Shown in pieces: positions 20,870 through 34,536 of a DNA stretch of 64,000 nt. The notes beneath the pieces are model-generated. The model was not told the origin of the DNA. It worked only from the letters and a program-made list of their open reading frames with translations, and made no database searches. The first letter of the stretch is position 1, and each line of letters starts with the position of its first letter. The stretch spans positions 2,696,001 to 2,760,000 of the forward strand of contig JAQPZY010001581.1 of the NCBI GenBank assembly GCA_029931535.1, written 5' to 3'. The translations under genes and the position numbers were made by a program. This stretch comes from Margaritifera margaritifera (taxonomy: Eukaryota > Mollusca > Bivalvia > Unionida > Margaritiferidae).

Positions 20870-21835
20870 AGCTGAAATGACTTTTCCCGATAAAATTGTA
20901 TAGACTTGTCTTCAGCAAGAATCTTGCAGAAATTCTCTCCCTTATTTACTTTGCTTGTCAGGGTGTATACAAAAAGCATTGACATTTTTACATTCGTTTC
21001 TGCATATATAACCTGATTATTGTCTTTGTTGGTGAAGTTAAACGTAAAATGACATCGACAACAAATGCCATCTTGGGAGCATTTTGAGTAATGACACTTT
21101 AACTAAAAAAAATCCAATTTGGCTCGCATGTGCATTGCCATTTTCATTTGAGTAAACACATATTGCTTCAATGTATGTCAGTTTCTCGCTTCCTATCTTT
21201 ATTCGATATTTTTGCTATGATATTCGGACATGGTTTTATTGACCAATAAGCCAAAATGGCATTTATACTTTAAGATAACAAGTCTTGGCATGTTACTTCG
21301 CCATTAATCCTTCTTCAATAGCAATTAGTTGTTGCCGGTAGTGTGTGACACTAATGGTGTATTTGAGACAATAACACACTACTGTTGATTTGATAGTCTT
21401 TACAACGCTTTCCTTTCAATCAAACGTAAATTAGCGTACCGTTTCTCGACAGAATCATGGAATCAAATACCAGGTGACAGGAAAATAAACACTCATTTTC
21501 AGCACTTCAGATAAAATAAGACGACAGTGCAACGCCTACTTTATTCTGGAGCAAATTAACAGCAAAAACAAAGCGTTTCGGGATCAGGTCGAATGTGTGA
21601 GTATCCTTTTTTTAATGGCTTCTTGTATAGCGAATATTCCCGATGTTACTCTAAAATGAAAACTACCATTTTGTTTATATTGGCCTTTCCATATGATGAA
21701 TACTGCTACTCAGGTAATGTAAAGGCCAAACATCTCATTTTGGTTCCACTAAATGTACCTATCCAACTCACAATCATATCACACTTTATTTGAAGTTTTA
21801 TTATGTATAATATAATATTAGTATGTATGATATGG
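20870..21835. other. Intronic stretch without a gene
   Basis: It lies within the LAMP-like intron between the exons at 20450 and 26788. No repeats or exons are recognised. Confidence 0.5.
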
Positions 21836-22066
21836 TGCTGGCAATGTGTGCATTTACCATGGACATGGTGTCCAACAGGCAATGTATGCATTTACGATGG
21901 ACATGATGTCCACATGCAATGTGTGCATTTACTATGGACATGGTGTCCACAGGCAATGTGTGCATTTATCATGGACATGGTGTCCACAGGTAATGTGTGC
22001 ACTTACAATGGACATGGTGTCCACAGGAAATGTGTGCATTTACCATGGACATGGTGTCCAACAAGT
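21836..22066. repeat. Minisatellite, 37-bp unit, 6 copies
   Basis: The unit is 'atgtgtgcatttaccatgga' plus 'catggtgtccacaggca'. Each unit includes the internal near-palindrome 'ccatggacatggtgtcc'. Confidence 0.95.
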
Positions 22067-22069
22067 ACA

Positions 22070-22769
<700 letters not shown>

Positions 22770-23213
22770 TGGAAAGTGTTGCAGACACTCTCAGTCATCA
22801 TCAAGACACCTTTTCCAAGATTTCAGGGCTTTCCAGAGAGATTTGATTTTAAAAGTTTTGACACTGATGGATTCCTTGCACTTAACTCTTGCTACACGCT
22901 ATTCTCGCGTTAATGGAAATTTAATGCCATCATAAATTTTAATTTTGCCCGAAAACTTCTGTATACAAAACGTAAGCATCACTGTAAAGTCTTTTGACAT
23001 CCTCGAATACACACAAAAATGTAATGAAAAAGCACACACACACACACCAGGAAATGATATAGTTTAATTAAAAATAACAGGTATTATGATTATAATTTTC
23101 ATGACATTTTTTTTTTTTTTTTTCATTTTTTTTTTAAATTAATTTTTTACCTTTGACTTAATACAACCCATGTGTTGTTCACGTGGGATTATTTTTCCAG
23201 AAAGAAAAACGCC

Positions 23214-23893
23214 GATTGTAAAAGAATAGTTTGATCATGAGTAGACAGATTATAAAAGAATAGTTTTATTATGAGTAGACGGATTGTAAAAGAATAGTTT
23301 GATCATGAGTAGACAGATTGTAAAAGAATAGTTTGATCATGAGTAGACGGATTGTAAAAGAATAGTTTGATCATGAGTAGACGGATTGTAAAAGAATAGT
23401 TTGATCATGAGTAGACGGGTTGTAAAAGAATAGTTTGATTATGAGTAGACAGATTGTAAAAGAATAGTTTGATTATGAGTAGACGGATTGTAAAAGAATA
23501 GTTTGATCATGAGTAGACGGATTGTAAAAGAATAGTTTGAGTATGAGTAGACGGATTGTAAAAGAATAGTTTGATTATGAGTAGACGGATTGTAAAAGAA
23601 TAGTTTGATCATGAGTAGACGGATTGTAAAATAATAGTTTGATCATGAGTAGACGGATTGTAAAAGAATAGTTTGATCATGAGTAGACGGATTGTAAAAG
23701 AATAGTTTGATTATGAGTAGACGGATTGTAAAAGAATAGTTTGATCATGCGTAAACGGATTGTAAAAGAATAGTTTGATCATGAGTAGACGGATTGTAAA
23801 AGAATAGTTTGATTATGAGTAGACAGATTGTAAAAGAATAGTTTGATTATGAGTAGACAGATTGTAAAAGAATAGTTTGATCATGCGTAGACG
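23214..23893. repeat. Minisatellite, 34-bp unit, ~20 copies
   Basis: The unit is 'gattgtaaaagaatagtttg' plus 'atcatgagtagacg'. The main variants are atcatg/attatg and gacgg/gacag. Units are contiguous with no unique spacers. Confidence 0.97.
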
Positions 23894-23962
23894 GAGCATT
23901 GGTGAGATTATTGTGTTACTTGCCACTTTACTACACGAAAACAATGAAAATACTCTGGCAAA

Positions 23963-26700
23963 GAGACTTGGTACAAGTAGCATAATTTCTACCCCATGAA
24001 AATACATTACATGGCTAGGAGACTTGGTACAAGTAGCGTAATTTCTACCCCAGGAAAATACATTACATGGCTAAGTGACTTGGTACAAGTAGCGTAATTT
24101 CTACCCCATGAAAATACATTACATGGCAAAGAGACTTGGTGCAAGTAGCGTAATTTCTACCCCATGAAAATACATTACATGGCTAAGAGACTTGGTACAA
24201 GTAGCGTAATTTCTACCCCATGAAAATACATTATATGGCTAAGAGATTTGGTACAAGTAGCGTAATTTCTACCCGATGAAAATACATTACATGGCAAAGT
24301 GACTTGGTACAAGTAGCATAATTTCTACCCCATGAAAATACATTATATGGCTAAGAGACTTGGTACAAGTAGCATAATTTCTACCCCATGAAAATACATT
24401 ACATGGCAATGAGACTTGGTACAAGTAGCGTAATTTCTACCCCATGAAAATACGCTACATGGCTAAGAGACTTGGTACAAGTAGCATAATTTCTACCCCA
24501 TGAAAATACATTATATGGCTAAGAGACTTGGTACAAGTAGCGTAATTTCTACTCCATGAAAATACATTACATGGCAAAAAGACTTGGTACAAGTAGCGTA
24601 ATTTCTACCCCATGAAAATACATTACATGGCTAAGAGACTTGGTACAAGTAGCGTAATTTCTACCCCATGAAAATACATTATATGGCAAAGAGACTTGGT
24701 ACAAGTAGCGTAATTTCTACCCCATGAAAATACATTACATGGCAATGAGACTTGGTACAAGTAGCATAATTTCTACCCGATGAAAATACATTACATGGCA
24801 AAGAGACTTGGTACAAGTAGCGTGATTTCTACCCCATGAAAATACATTATATGGCTAAGAGACTTGGTACAAGTAGCATAATTTCTACCCCATGAAAATA
24901 CATTACATGGCTAGGAGACTTGGTACAAGTAGCGTAATTTCTACCCCATGAAAATACATTATATGGCAATGAGACTTGGTACAAGTAGCGTGATTTCTAC
25001 CCCATGAAAATACATTACATGGCAAAGAGACTTGGTACAAGTAGCATAATTTCTACCCCATGAAAATACATTACATGGCTAAGAGACTTGGTACAAGCAG
25101 CATAATTTCTACCCCATGAAAATACATTACATGGCTAAGAGACTTGGTACAAGTAGCGTAATTTCTACCCCATGAAAATACATTACATGGCTAAGAGACT
25201 TGGTACAAGTAGCGTGATTTCTACCCGATGAAAATACATTACATGGCTAAGAGACTTGGTACAAGTAGCATAATTTCTACCCCATGAAAATACATTACAT
25301 GGCAAAGAGACTTGGTACAAGTAGCGTGATTTCTACCCCATGAAAATACATTACATGGCTAAGAGACTTGGTACAAGTAGCGTGATTTCTACCCCATGAG
25401 AATACATTACATGGCTAAGAGACTTGGTACAAGTAGCGTGATTTCTACCCCATGAGAATACATTACATGGCAAAGAGACTTGGTACAAGTAGCATAATTT
25501 CTACCCCATGAAAATACATTACATGGCTAAGAGACTTGGTACAAGCAGCATAATTTCTACCCCATGAAAATACATTACATGGCTAAGAGACTTGGTACAA
25601 GTAGCGTAATTTCTACCCCATGAAAATACATTACATGGCTAAGAGACTTGGTACAAGTAGCGTGATTTCTACCCGATGAAAATACATTACATGGCTAAGA
25701 GACTTGGTACAAGTAGCATAATTTCTACCCGATGAAAATACATTACATGGCAAAGAGACTTGGTACAAGTAGCGTGATTTCTACCCCATGAAAATACATT
25801 ACATGGCTAAGAGACTTGGTACAAGTAGCATAATTTCTACCCCATGAAAATACATTATATGGCTAAGAGATTTGGTACAAGTAGCATAATTTCTACCCCA
25901 TGAAAATACATTACATGGCTAAGAGACTTGGTACAAGTAGCGTAATTTCTACCCCATGAAAATACATTACATGGCTAAGAGACTTGGTACAAGTAGCGTG
26001 ATTTCTACCCCATGAGAATACATTACATGGCTAAGAGACTTGGTACAAGCAGCATAATTTCTACCCCATGAAAATACATTACATGGCTAAGAGACTTGGT
26101 ACAAGTAGCGTAATTTCTACCCCATGAAAATACATTACATGGCTAGGAGACTTGGTACAAGTAGCGTGATTTCTACCCCATGAAAATACATTACATGGCT
26201 AAGAGACTTGGTACAAGTAGCATAATTTCTACCCCATGAAAATACATTACATGGCAAAGAGACTTGGTACAAGTAGCGTGGTTTCTACCCGATGAAAATA
26301 CATTACATGGCTAAGAGACTTGGTACAAGTAGCATAATTTCTACCCCATGAAAATACATTACATGGCTAAGAGACTTGGTACAAGTAGCATAATTTCTAC
26401 CCCATGAAAATACATTATATGGCTAAGAGACTTGGTACAAGTAGCGTGATTTCTACCCCATGAAAATACATTACATGGCTAAGAGACTTGGTACAAGTGG
26501 TGTCATTCCTACCCCATGAAAATACATTATATGGCAAAGAGACTTGGTACAAGTAGCGTAATTTCTACCCCATGAAAATACATTACATGGCAAAGAGACT
26601 TGGTACAAGTAGCGTAATTTCTACCCCATGAAAATACATTAAATGGCTAAGAGACTTGATACAAGTAGCGTGATTTCCACCCTGAGAAAATACATTATCG
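23963..26700. repeat. Satellite, 56-bp unit, 49 copies
   Basis: The unit is 'gagacttggtacaagtagcg', 'taatttctaccccatgaaaa', 'tacattacatggctaa'. 'gagac' starts at 23963, 24019 and finally 26651 give exactly 48 periods of 56 bp between first and last. Variable positions are gcgtaat/gcataat/gcgtgat, ccccat/cccgat, acatgg/atatgg, ctaag/caaag/caatg and caagtag/caagcag. It ends about 90 bp downstream (in gene orientation) of the donor of the LAMP-like exon at 26788. Confidence 0.98.
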
Positions 26701-26787
26701 ATGAGAAAAAATTAAGGCTTTCGTGATATTTAAAGGATAAATAACATGGAACAGCAGTTCATGGTATGTTATTGTTAATGAACTTAC

Positions 26788-26881
26788 TTGCCACAGAAGA
26801 TGATTGTGTGGTAATGCCCAATTTGTCATCCATCGTCATCCCCAGTTCTGTTAGAGACCATACCCAGCTGTCATTAATAAC
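26788..26881 (-). CDS. LAMP1-like: LAMP-like glycoprotein, short luminal exon
   Basis: A 94-nt minus-strand exon with acceptor 'ttactcacag' at 26882 and a strong donor, A|GTAAGT, at 26787. It enters in phase 0 and leaves in phase 1. It encodes 'VINDSWVWSLTELGMTMDDK' then 'LGITTQSSSVA', plus the first base of a Lys codon. The segment lies between the first and second disulfide loops of the luminal domain and has an NDS sequon. The intron on the 3' side is 6.2 kb and starts almost at once with the 56-bp satellite. The intron on the 5' side is 9.9 kb. Confidence 0.8.
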
Positions 26882-27039
26882 CTGTGAGTAACAATAATAC
26901 TAATACTACTACTTATAATAACAATAACAACAACAACAAGAGGTACAAGTGGGCCTGATGTTTAACTCAAAGTCAACTGCCAAAGGAGTTGGACCAAACA
27001 TATGGATTAACATGATACTTTCTGATATTTAAAGATTTA

Positions 27040-27595
27040 TCTATTTTTAAAAATGACAGCCATATTAGATGGCATATTGGCATAATTTGTGCAGACGTAG
27101 ATGTCCTTTTACCAAGATGCTTTATGTGAAAGTTGGTTAACTAGTTTTCGAAGAGAAGTTATTTAAAAAATTTTTAAGTAATGGCAGCAAAATGTTAAAG
27201 CGGATAAGCATCATTTGAACAAAATTAAAGCCACGTATGCAAGGATACTTTCTTTCAAATTTAGTCAAATTCTATTCAACTCTTTTGAGAAGAAGTCTTT
27301 ATAACTTTTTCTATTTTATTAATGGCAGGATGCTTTCTTTCAAGCTTTGACAAATTCTGTTCAGCGGTTTATAAGAAAAAAAGACGTGTTTATGTGGGCC
27401 TTATCTAATGGCGGATCGGCATCACATGTATATGCACTGCGGGTTGATTGATTCCAAACAAAATATGTTATAAATAAATGAATCATCTGAACAAAAATTT
27501 GAAGACCATTACCCATTACGTCAAAATGTTTTCCAGTGAACTTGGTCAAATTCGGTTAAGTGGTTTTTGTTTTTAGAAAAAGTTTATATATACAC
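27040..27595. repeat. Degenerate tandem repeat, ~4 copies
   Basis: Segments with the theme 'tttcaa...ttggtcaaattc' then 'gttcagcggttt...agaagaa' recur near 27130, 27255, 27350 and 27540. Unit length varies between about 100 and 190 bp. It is an old intronic repeat. Confidence 0.4.
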
Positions 27596-27764
27596 CATTT
27601 ATAAAAAAAAGTGGAACACCTTTAAATCAGGGTGCTAAGTCAGGGTGCTCTCTCAGAGAATTTTGATTGAACTGGCCCAGTGGTCTTAGTGAAAAATGTG
27701 AAAATAGCAATTGTGTACAGACGACGCACAGCAGCTATTAGTATGCATCGAGACCCACAGACAC

Positions 27765-27862
27765 CATCTGATTTGATTGGGTAAAGTCCTAATTAAGTTC
27801 TGAATACAACACCTGATTTGACTGGGCAAAGCCCGATTTAAGTTCAGAATTAAAACACCAAA
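27765..27862. repeat. Two-copy ~49-bp duplication
   Basis: The two copies share 'caccatctgatttgattggg' / 'cacctgatttgactggg', 'aaagtcc' / 'aaagccc' and 'taagttctgaat' / 'taagttcagaat'. Confidence 0.6.
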
Positions 27863-27919
27863 ACAACCCGAAACATGAGTCCATCTAGGACGGCGCACTT
27901 CGTATCATAGACTCATTTG

Positions 27920-27921
<2 letters not shown>

Positions 27922-27960
<39 letters not shown>

Positions 27961-28087
27961 TTTACATATTTTTATGCACATATCACATTTGTATTAATAG
28001 TAAAATTTTAAGCTCTTCTTTTTCATCTTTCTTCTTGTTATTGTTATTATTATTATTATTATTATTATCATTATTATTATTATTATT
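27922..28087. repeat. (AAT)n and (TTA)n microsatellites
   Basis: Two trinucleotide runs in opposite orientation, at about 27922-27957 and 28036-28087. Confidence 0.95.
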
Positions 28088-28567
28088 AAATCAGTGCAGA
28101 TTTTCATGTCTCTAATGTCCCTGTGATGCCATAAGCGAGTTGCTGAGATTGAATGGGGTGGGGGAGGGGAAGGAATAGGGGAGGGGCAAGCAGTGCCATA
28201 GTCGTAACACTCAACGATTAAAACAAAGTCTGGAATGGTTAAAACTGAAATAAGTGCCTAAAGTATTATTTTTTGTATTTCTAATACTGTTAAGTAAATG
28301 TAAAGAGGGTTTCTGGTAAGAAATATTATTGTCTTCTTGCCAAATAAACTAGTAAAAGATGGAACTAAACCTTTGACTTGATAGTCCATGTAGAAATTTT
28401 CATATCTTTTTGTACTCTCCAAAAGTATCGCAGTTAGAATTTTGTCTAAGACTTCATCAATACAAGATTATCATAAATACACAAGAGTTATCCTATTCAC
28501 TTTATTTTTAGTAGAGAGGAAAACTGAAAATAACAAAACACTTGGTCAGTTAAAACAGCTTTTAGCA

Positions 28568-28570
<3 letters not shown>

Positions 28571-28652
<82 letters not shown>

Positions 28653-28654
28653 AA
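28571..28654. repeat. (TA)n(AAT)n compound microsatellite
   Basis: A dinucleotide run of about 34 repeats followed by six trinucleotides. Confidence 0.97.
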
Positions 28655-28872
28655 TTTCACTAAAGGCCAATGAAATAAATACATTAAACATAAGGTATTT
28701 TAAACAATCAAGTAAGTGTTTGTCATTTTCCCACTAGGTTGAATATAGTACTAATTTACATCCGTCAACACAAATTGGCCATTGTTGTAAATGGACATTG
28801 CTGTCAGCCTTCCATCCTCTGAACACATCGGTTGCGTCATTATGCTGTAGAGTTTATTACTCATTATTTTAT

Positions 28873-29960
28873 TTAAGTAACGACTCGGATAGATGTCTGG
28901 TGTTCTAGTAACTACTCGGATAGATGTCTGGTGTTCTAGTAACTACTCGGATAAATGTCTGGTATACTAGTAACTACTCGGATAAATGTCTGGTGTACTA
29001 GTAACTACTCGGATAAATGTCTGGTATACTAGTAACTACTCGGATAAATGTCTGGTGTACTAGTAACTACTCGGATAAATGTCTGGTGTACTAGTAACTA
29101 CTCGGATAAATGTCTGGTGTACTAGTAACTACTCGGATAAATGTCTGGTGTACTAGTAACTACTCGGATAAATGTCTGGTGTACTAGTAACTACTCGGAT
29201 AAATGTCTGGTGTACTAGTAACTACTCGGATAAATGTCTGGTGTACTAGTAACTACTCGGATAAATGTCTGGTGTACTAGTAACTACTCGGATAAATGTC
29301 TGGTGTACTAGTAACTACTCGGATAAATGTCTGGTGTACTAGTAACTACTCGGATAAATGTCTAGTAACTACTCGGATAAATGTCTGGTGTCCTAGTAAC
29401 TACTCGGATAAATGTCTGGTGTCCTAGTAACGACTCGGATAAATGTCTGGTGTACTAGTAACTACTCGGATAAATGTCTAGTAACTACTCGGATAAATGT
29501 CTGGTGTTCTAGTAACTACTCGGATAAATGTCTGGTGTACTAGTAACGACTCGGATAGATGTCTTGTGTACTAGTAACTACTCGGATAGATGTCTGGTGT
29601 ACTAGTAACTACTCTGATAAATGTCTGGTGTACTAGTAACTACTCTGATAAATGTCTGGTGTCCTAGTAACTACTCTGATAAATGTCTGGTGTCCTAGTA
29701 ACTACTCGAATAAATGTCTGGTGTCCTAGTAACTACTCTGATAAATGTCTGGTGTACTAGTAACTACTCTGATAAATGTCTGGTGTACTAGTAACTACTC
29801 GGATAAATGTCTGGTGTACTAGTAACTACTCGGATAAATGTCTAGTAACGACTCGGATAAATGTCTAGTAACGACTCGGATAAATGTCTGGAGTCCTAGT
29901 AACTGCTCGGAAAAATGTTTTGTGTTCTAGTAACTACTCGAATAAATGTCTGGTGTAATA
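28873..29960. repeat. Minisatellite, 31-bp unit, ~35 copies
   Basis: The unit is 'gtaactactcggataaatgt' plus 'ctggtgtacta'. The central copies are identical, and the flanking copies vary (gtgttcta, gtgtccta, actctgat, acgactc). Four copies are 23 bp long through loss of 'ggtgtact'. It is intronic in the LAMP-like gene. Confidence 0.97.
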
Positions 29961-29964
29961 GAAT

Positions 29965-32635
29965 TGAATACAAGTTTTGCTAACCTTACTCAAATGCCTA
30001 ATTTAACACATGCTACATTTCAGTAACTTACAAGGATGCATCTGTCTATCTTTCCAAACTTGCAATAATGAGAATGGAAGCAAGTTAAGTTAGTCAACGT
30101 AAAATTTAAAGATTTAATCAAATAGGCGTTGTCAGATCAATCTCTTTTCCACAAAACGTTTTGTCTTCCAGCTAGAATTGTCAATTAAGTCCTGGCGGTC
30201 ACAAATTTTCAGAATTAATGCAAACAGTTCCAATTGCATTCAACATCTGACATATTGAGTTTCGTCAATTGAAACAAGATCTAGAAAAATTAATTTAAAG
30301 GCTAAGGTGATTGATTGGTTTTCTGCGTGATACCTAAATTGATTAACAATTTGATGACAACTCACACAGGCACACAATATTAACTCTTTAGAAGGAAATT
30401 CAATACACTGCTTTCAGGCACAGAATTCAATATACGAGCTTAAGCTCAGGTTTCTATACAAAAAAGAGAAATCTTTGTTAGTTTTCGAGAAAGGACAAAG
30501 TAGTAAAGAAATTGCCAAAAAGGGGCGAAATTGTTCAGAAATTGCTATAAGGTCTTATGTGTAATTTGATGAACCCATCTCAATTATGCCAGTGACAACT
30601 ATTCACGTTTCTCTCAGATTTTATGTTCAATGTTCTTATCTTCTCTATTTCAACGGCTCCATCGTTATGTGAATCACATGTATTCCTTCTAAAAAATTAA
30701 TATTTTTGTCACAGTCTTAGAGTAAGCGTTTTGTCCACATAAACATAAAGACAAAAACTGTGTCTTCTATCATGCTGTTCAAATGATAGTATACAAAGTT
30801 TCACTGTTGAACTATCTCTCATCCAGAGAGTTTGAGATACAACTTCAATATTTCCCAGAGTTCATTGTGCTGCTCTCCTTTTACATCCCTTGAAACGCTT
30901 CAATGTCTGAAAGAATCTTGCAAAATTCAAACTAACTTTATAGTGACCGTTCTTGCTCATAGATCTATTTTTGTTAATTATTTTGCGCATTTTGTATAGT
31001 TCTAAGACATAAAAAATATCACTCCTGACAAAATACTATTTCGCGGAGTTGTAAATAGCGGTATTTATGTCACCTTATTCCGCTATGTGCTTCTGTGATG
31101 ATAAACACAGATAAAAATACTGCACAGTAAGCATATTTTTCATGGATATGAGGCCAGGTCAACTAATCACAAAATTGTCTGAGCACAAAGTTTAACTTAG
31201 CATGTTACATTTATAACTAATGATGTTCCATTAGTGCATAGGTAGTAAAGCTAAAAAAAGGAAATTTCAAGGTAATAATATGCAATTATTCTCCGTGTTT
31301 TGATGTTATATGACGAATTGTACACCCGATGCATATGTCATGTTACAATAGGGAGAAGGCTAATTTAAGTTGTTAGAACTTTTGATCAATCCCATTGTAT
31401 CATATTGTGACCATAAAGTATATTTAAACTAAATTAAACTACCAGAGGGCTCCGTCATATTAGCCTCGTGTTACCAATAGTTAAAAATGTGTTTCACCAC
31501 TAAGAATAAAAGGTCGCATTCTGCCATTTTTCAATAAGGCAATTTCACTTTCTAACGAATTACTGCAATCTTTTTGAGGTTGATGAAATTAGCAAACAAA
31601 GAAACAAACATGCAATACACTTAGATGATACGTTGAAAACCCCTTTAAATGTCATTCCCTGTCCCCAAACATGCTTCTTTCGAAAATCTTTCTCAATGTT
31701 CTATTTAATGTTTGATATTTACTGCTTTTGTCTGTTTTCACGTAATAAGCAAGACAATGTTAACAGTGTCGACATGCGCCTTAGATCCTAATGTCTTCAT
31801 CTTTACGGAAAGGACGACAAATTTTCTGTTTTTTCTTCTATTTATATAATTATTTTTACCTTGCTTGTATATTTCTGCTTGTTTGTTCCCATATCATCTC
31901 AAATCCCTGTTAATAACGACGTAATGGTGTGTGATGACGTGCGAACTTTTGCTTTGCTGAGAGAATTGGTACGTGCTCTTTTTTCTCTTTTTTTTAAAAA
32001 ATTGAATCCTGTTGATTCTACATGAAAACCCGTATTTATTACGTCTGTTTGAGATCAGTAGATAGCTCAAAAAGACGAGCTATGTGTTAAATGAGTAGAG
32101 TCTATCCGGAGAACACATTAGACAGCAAATGTTATCTCATAATATTTATAGAAGCTACTTCTCTTGGCGTTCACTATATCGCACTAAACACTGCATTTAC
32201 TAACTAGACTGAGCTCCAAGAGCCACAACAGATTAAATCAGCCTTAAAAATAATTTTAGCAGATTCAGTAGATTTAATATAACAATTTTTATCTCAGGTG
32301 CGGTAATCGCTAATATCACATTCGACGAAAATTCGTGCTAATTTAACATCTGTAAATTTAAATATGTGATTCAACGAGTGTTATTTTGTCTTGAACATAG
32401 AAACGTACTATCCACATTGTCTGAGAGAAAAAAAAATGACAAAATTGGCGATGACCATAATTAACAAGAGAAAATCTTGATGAAGCAAAATATTCCCCAT
32501 GTGTTACACTAAAAAAAGTTTTAGAAATAGGAAAATGTCCAAAACGTTATCTTACTGATAAGCTACAGCCTTCATGATTGTGCACGTGTAATATGCAATG
32601 ACCGTTAGCATAAAAGAATGGCCTGATCTCATATA
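29965..32635. other. Intronic stretch without a gene
   Basis: The longest repeat-poor part of the LAMP-like introns (2.7 kb). No exons, tandem repeats or TE coding fragments are recognised on either strand. Confidence 0.5.
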
Positions 32636-32845
32636 ATATAGAGGGTCTGCACCAGTTGCCAAACGGAACCAGTTACCGCACGATCATTACGTATTTTCTG
32701 ACCTGTGAAAAGTTTGTATAATGTTCCCTACGTTTAGTTTTAACATTGTACTGTGATCGTTACTAAAAAAAATACCGCAGTCAGGAATAACGATCGTGCA
32801 GTTACCGGCTCCGAGAGTCAATTGGTACAGACCCTATATATCCCG
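32636..32845. mobile_element. Imperfect palindromic MITE-like element, ~205 bp
   Basis: The left end 'tatagagggtctgcaccagt' pairs with the right end 'attggtacagaccctatata'. The inner segments 'ccagttaccgcacgatcatt' and 'aacgatcgtgcagttaccgg' also pair. It is an arm-matched foldback of about 80-100 bp per side with no coding potential. It is unrelated in sequence to the 'tatactcg' palindromic family. Confidence 0.65.
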
Positions 32846-32977
32846 TGAATAATGGCAGCCCGTAGGGAACATAATGCCAATGTAGCCTTATATAAAGCTG
32901 CGAAACAAATGTTAGCTGTTAATCCATAAGGAAATAAAACAACATAAGCTCTACAGAGTGCTAGTAGAACAAGAGTA

Positions 32978-33114
32978 ATTTACTGATGTTGAAGTATAAA
33001 CAGGCTGCGGGGGATGAGTGTTTCGTTTGTAACCACTATGAGGGTAATTTACTGAGGTCGAAGTATAAACAGGCCGCGGGGGATGAGTGTTTCGTTTGTA
33101 ACCACTACGAGAAT
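32978..33114. repeat. Two-copy 69-bp tandem duplication
   Basis: Both copies contain 'gaagtataaacaggc', 'gcgggggatgagtgtttcgt' and 'ttgtaaccacta'. The duplication is nearly perfect, hence recent. Open frames over it on both strands are a side effect of the multiple-of-three length. Confidence 0.9.
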
Positions 33115-33485
33115 GGAATTTGTAATTGTTGTCAACCATTCATTAGTCTGAAGATAATCATTGTATGTATTAGTTTTTTGTGATGTTAATAACCATATTA
33201 ATACTATGTACTCTCTATCCAACGTTTTGAGAGGACCGAAAATCTATCTCTGTGATGTAGGCCTCTGTAGAAGTTCGCGGTTAAGTATGCTTGATTAAAT
33301 TATTTCATAATGCTTTTTTTTTAAAAAAAGTTGTTCCTTTCAGTAAGCAAATTCTATTTTCATATTTCTTTGTAAAGATTTTGTTAATATATTCCAACCC
33401 TTCGAATCAAGAGTTCTTAATTTAAATTATGTCTACCTTCCCCTCTCCCCTCATAAGTTTTGTATCGAGACTGTATATTTAGCGG

Positions 33486-33515
33486 TTGTGTGTGTGTGTG
33501 TGTGTGTGTGTGTGA

Positions 33516-33562
<47 letters not shown>
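33486..33562. repeat. (GT)n(AT)n compound microsatellite
   Basis: About 14 GT repeats, a short break, then about 22 AT repeats. Confidence 0.97.
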
Positions 33563-33566
<4 letters not shown>

Positions 33567-34341
33567 TTTTGGTGAAGTCAGTTAAGTCTGTATGACAGCA
33601 CATCTTTATAATGGCTGTTAAAGAAAATGAAATGTTTCGGAGAGGTAATATCTGGTGATGTTGTGGATATAAAATTAACTACATGTTGATGGCTAATATA
33701 ATTTTATTGAATTTGTAATAAACATGAGTCACTGGGTTTCCACTGTATCGCACGAAGGATACATTCCCAAATCGCATTAGTCTGGATTCATAGAGTGATG
33801 ACGGACTATACTACACTTAAAACCAAATTCAAGCCGCTTCGTGAGCGGAAATCTCGTGCTAATGTAATGTGGTAAACAAAATAAATGTTTTGTTTTTTTA
33901 ATGAAAGTGTTTATTTCGCTACAAGCTAAACACGACAACCCATTATACAACATACTATTCCTATTTTGTCAGAAAACCTATTACTAGAATAGGAGTCATC
34001 GAAGTTCTTTACTGATGACGTTGTAGAAGATTAGAAGCACGGATGGGGGAAATTATGGGTGGTAAAAAATCACCCCATTGATAATAATATGTCTCGAAAT
34101 ACACATTTTGTATTTGCATGTATAAAAATGCTGCAGCAAAGATAGATATGGATATGCAATTTGCAATCGTAAGTACAGGTGGTGAAAGTTTGTCCTCTCT
34201 TCATTTCATTGAATATACTGATGAAAAATCCCTCAATCAGGGAAGTTTATATTTAAGATTTCAAAAAGATTTTTAAATGAAGAACAGGAATTCCAACCTG
34301 TGTAAGTTACCGGAATTCCAACCCATACAATTTATTTTTGA

Positions 34342-34353
34342 ATTGGGTTACAA

Positions 34354-34384
<31 letters not shown>
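34342..34384. repeat. (AAT)n microsatellite
   Basis: A trinucleotide run of about 14 repeats. Confidence 0.97.
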
Positions 34385-34536
34385 GAATCCTGCATAACGT
34401 GGTCACGACTTTGGACCCTTTTAATAGAGGTTACATTTTATTTATTTGTTTTGAAAGTTTTGAGATTTCTCATGCAGATTTTCTCAACTAATCAGATCGC
34501 AAACGTGTCAATAAAGGCCATAAAAGCGTCAGTAAA

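Noticed and set aside
28873..29960. 31-bp and 34-bp regular repeats as a possible CRISPR array
   Set aside because: Units are directly contiguous with no unique spacers, there are no cas genes, and the window is eukaryotic.
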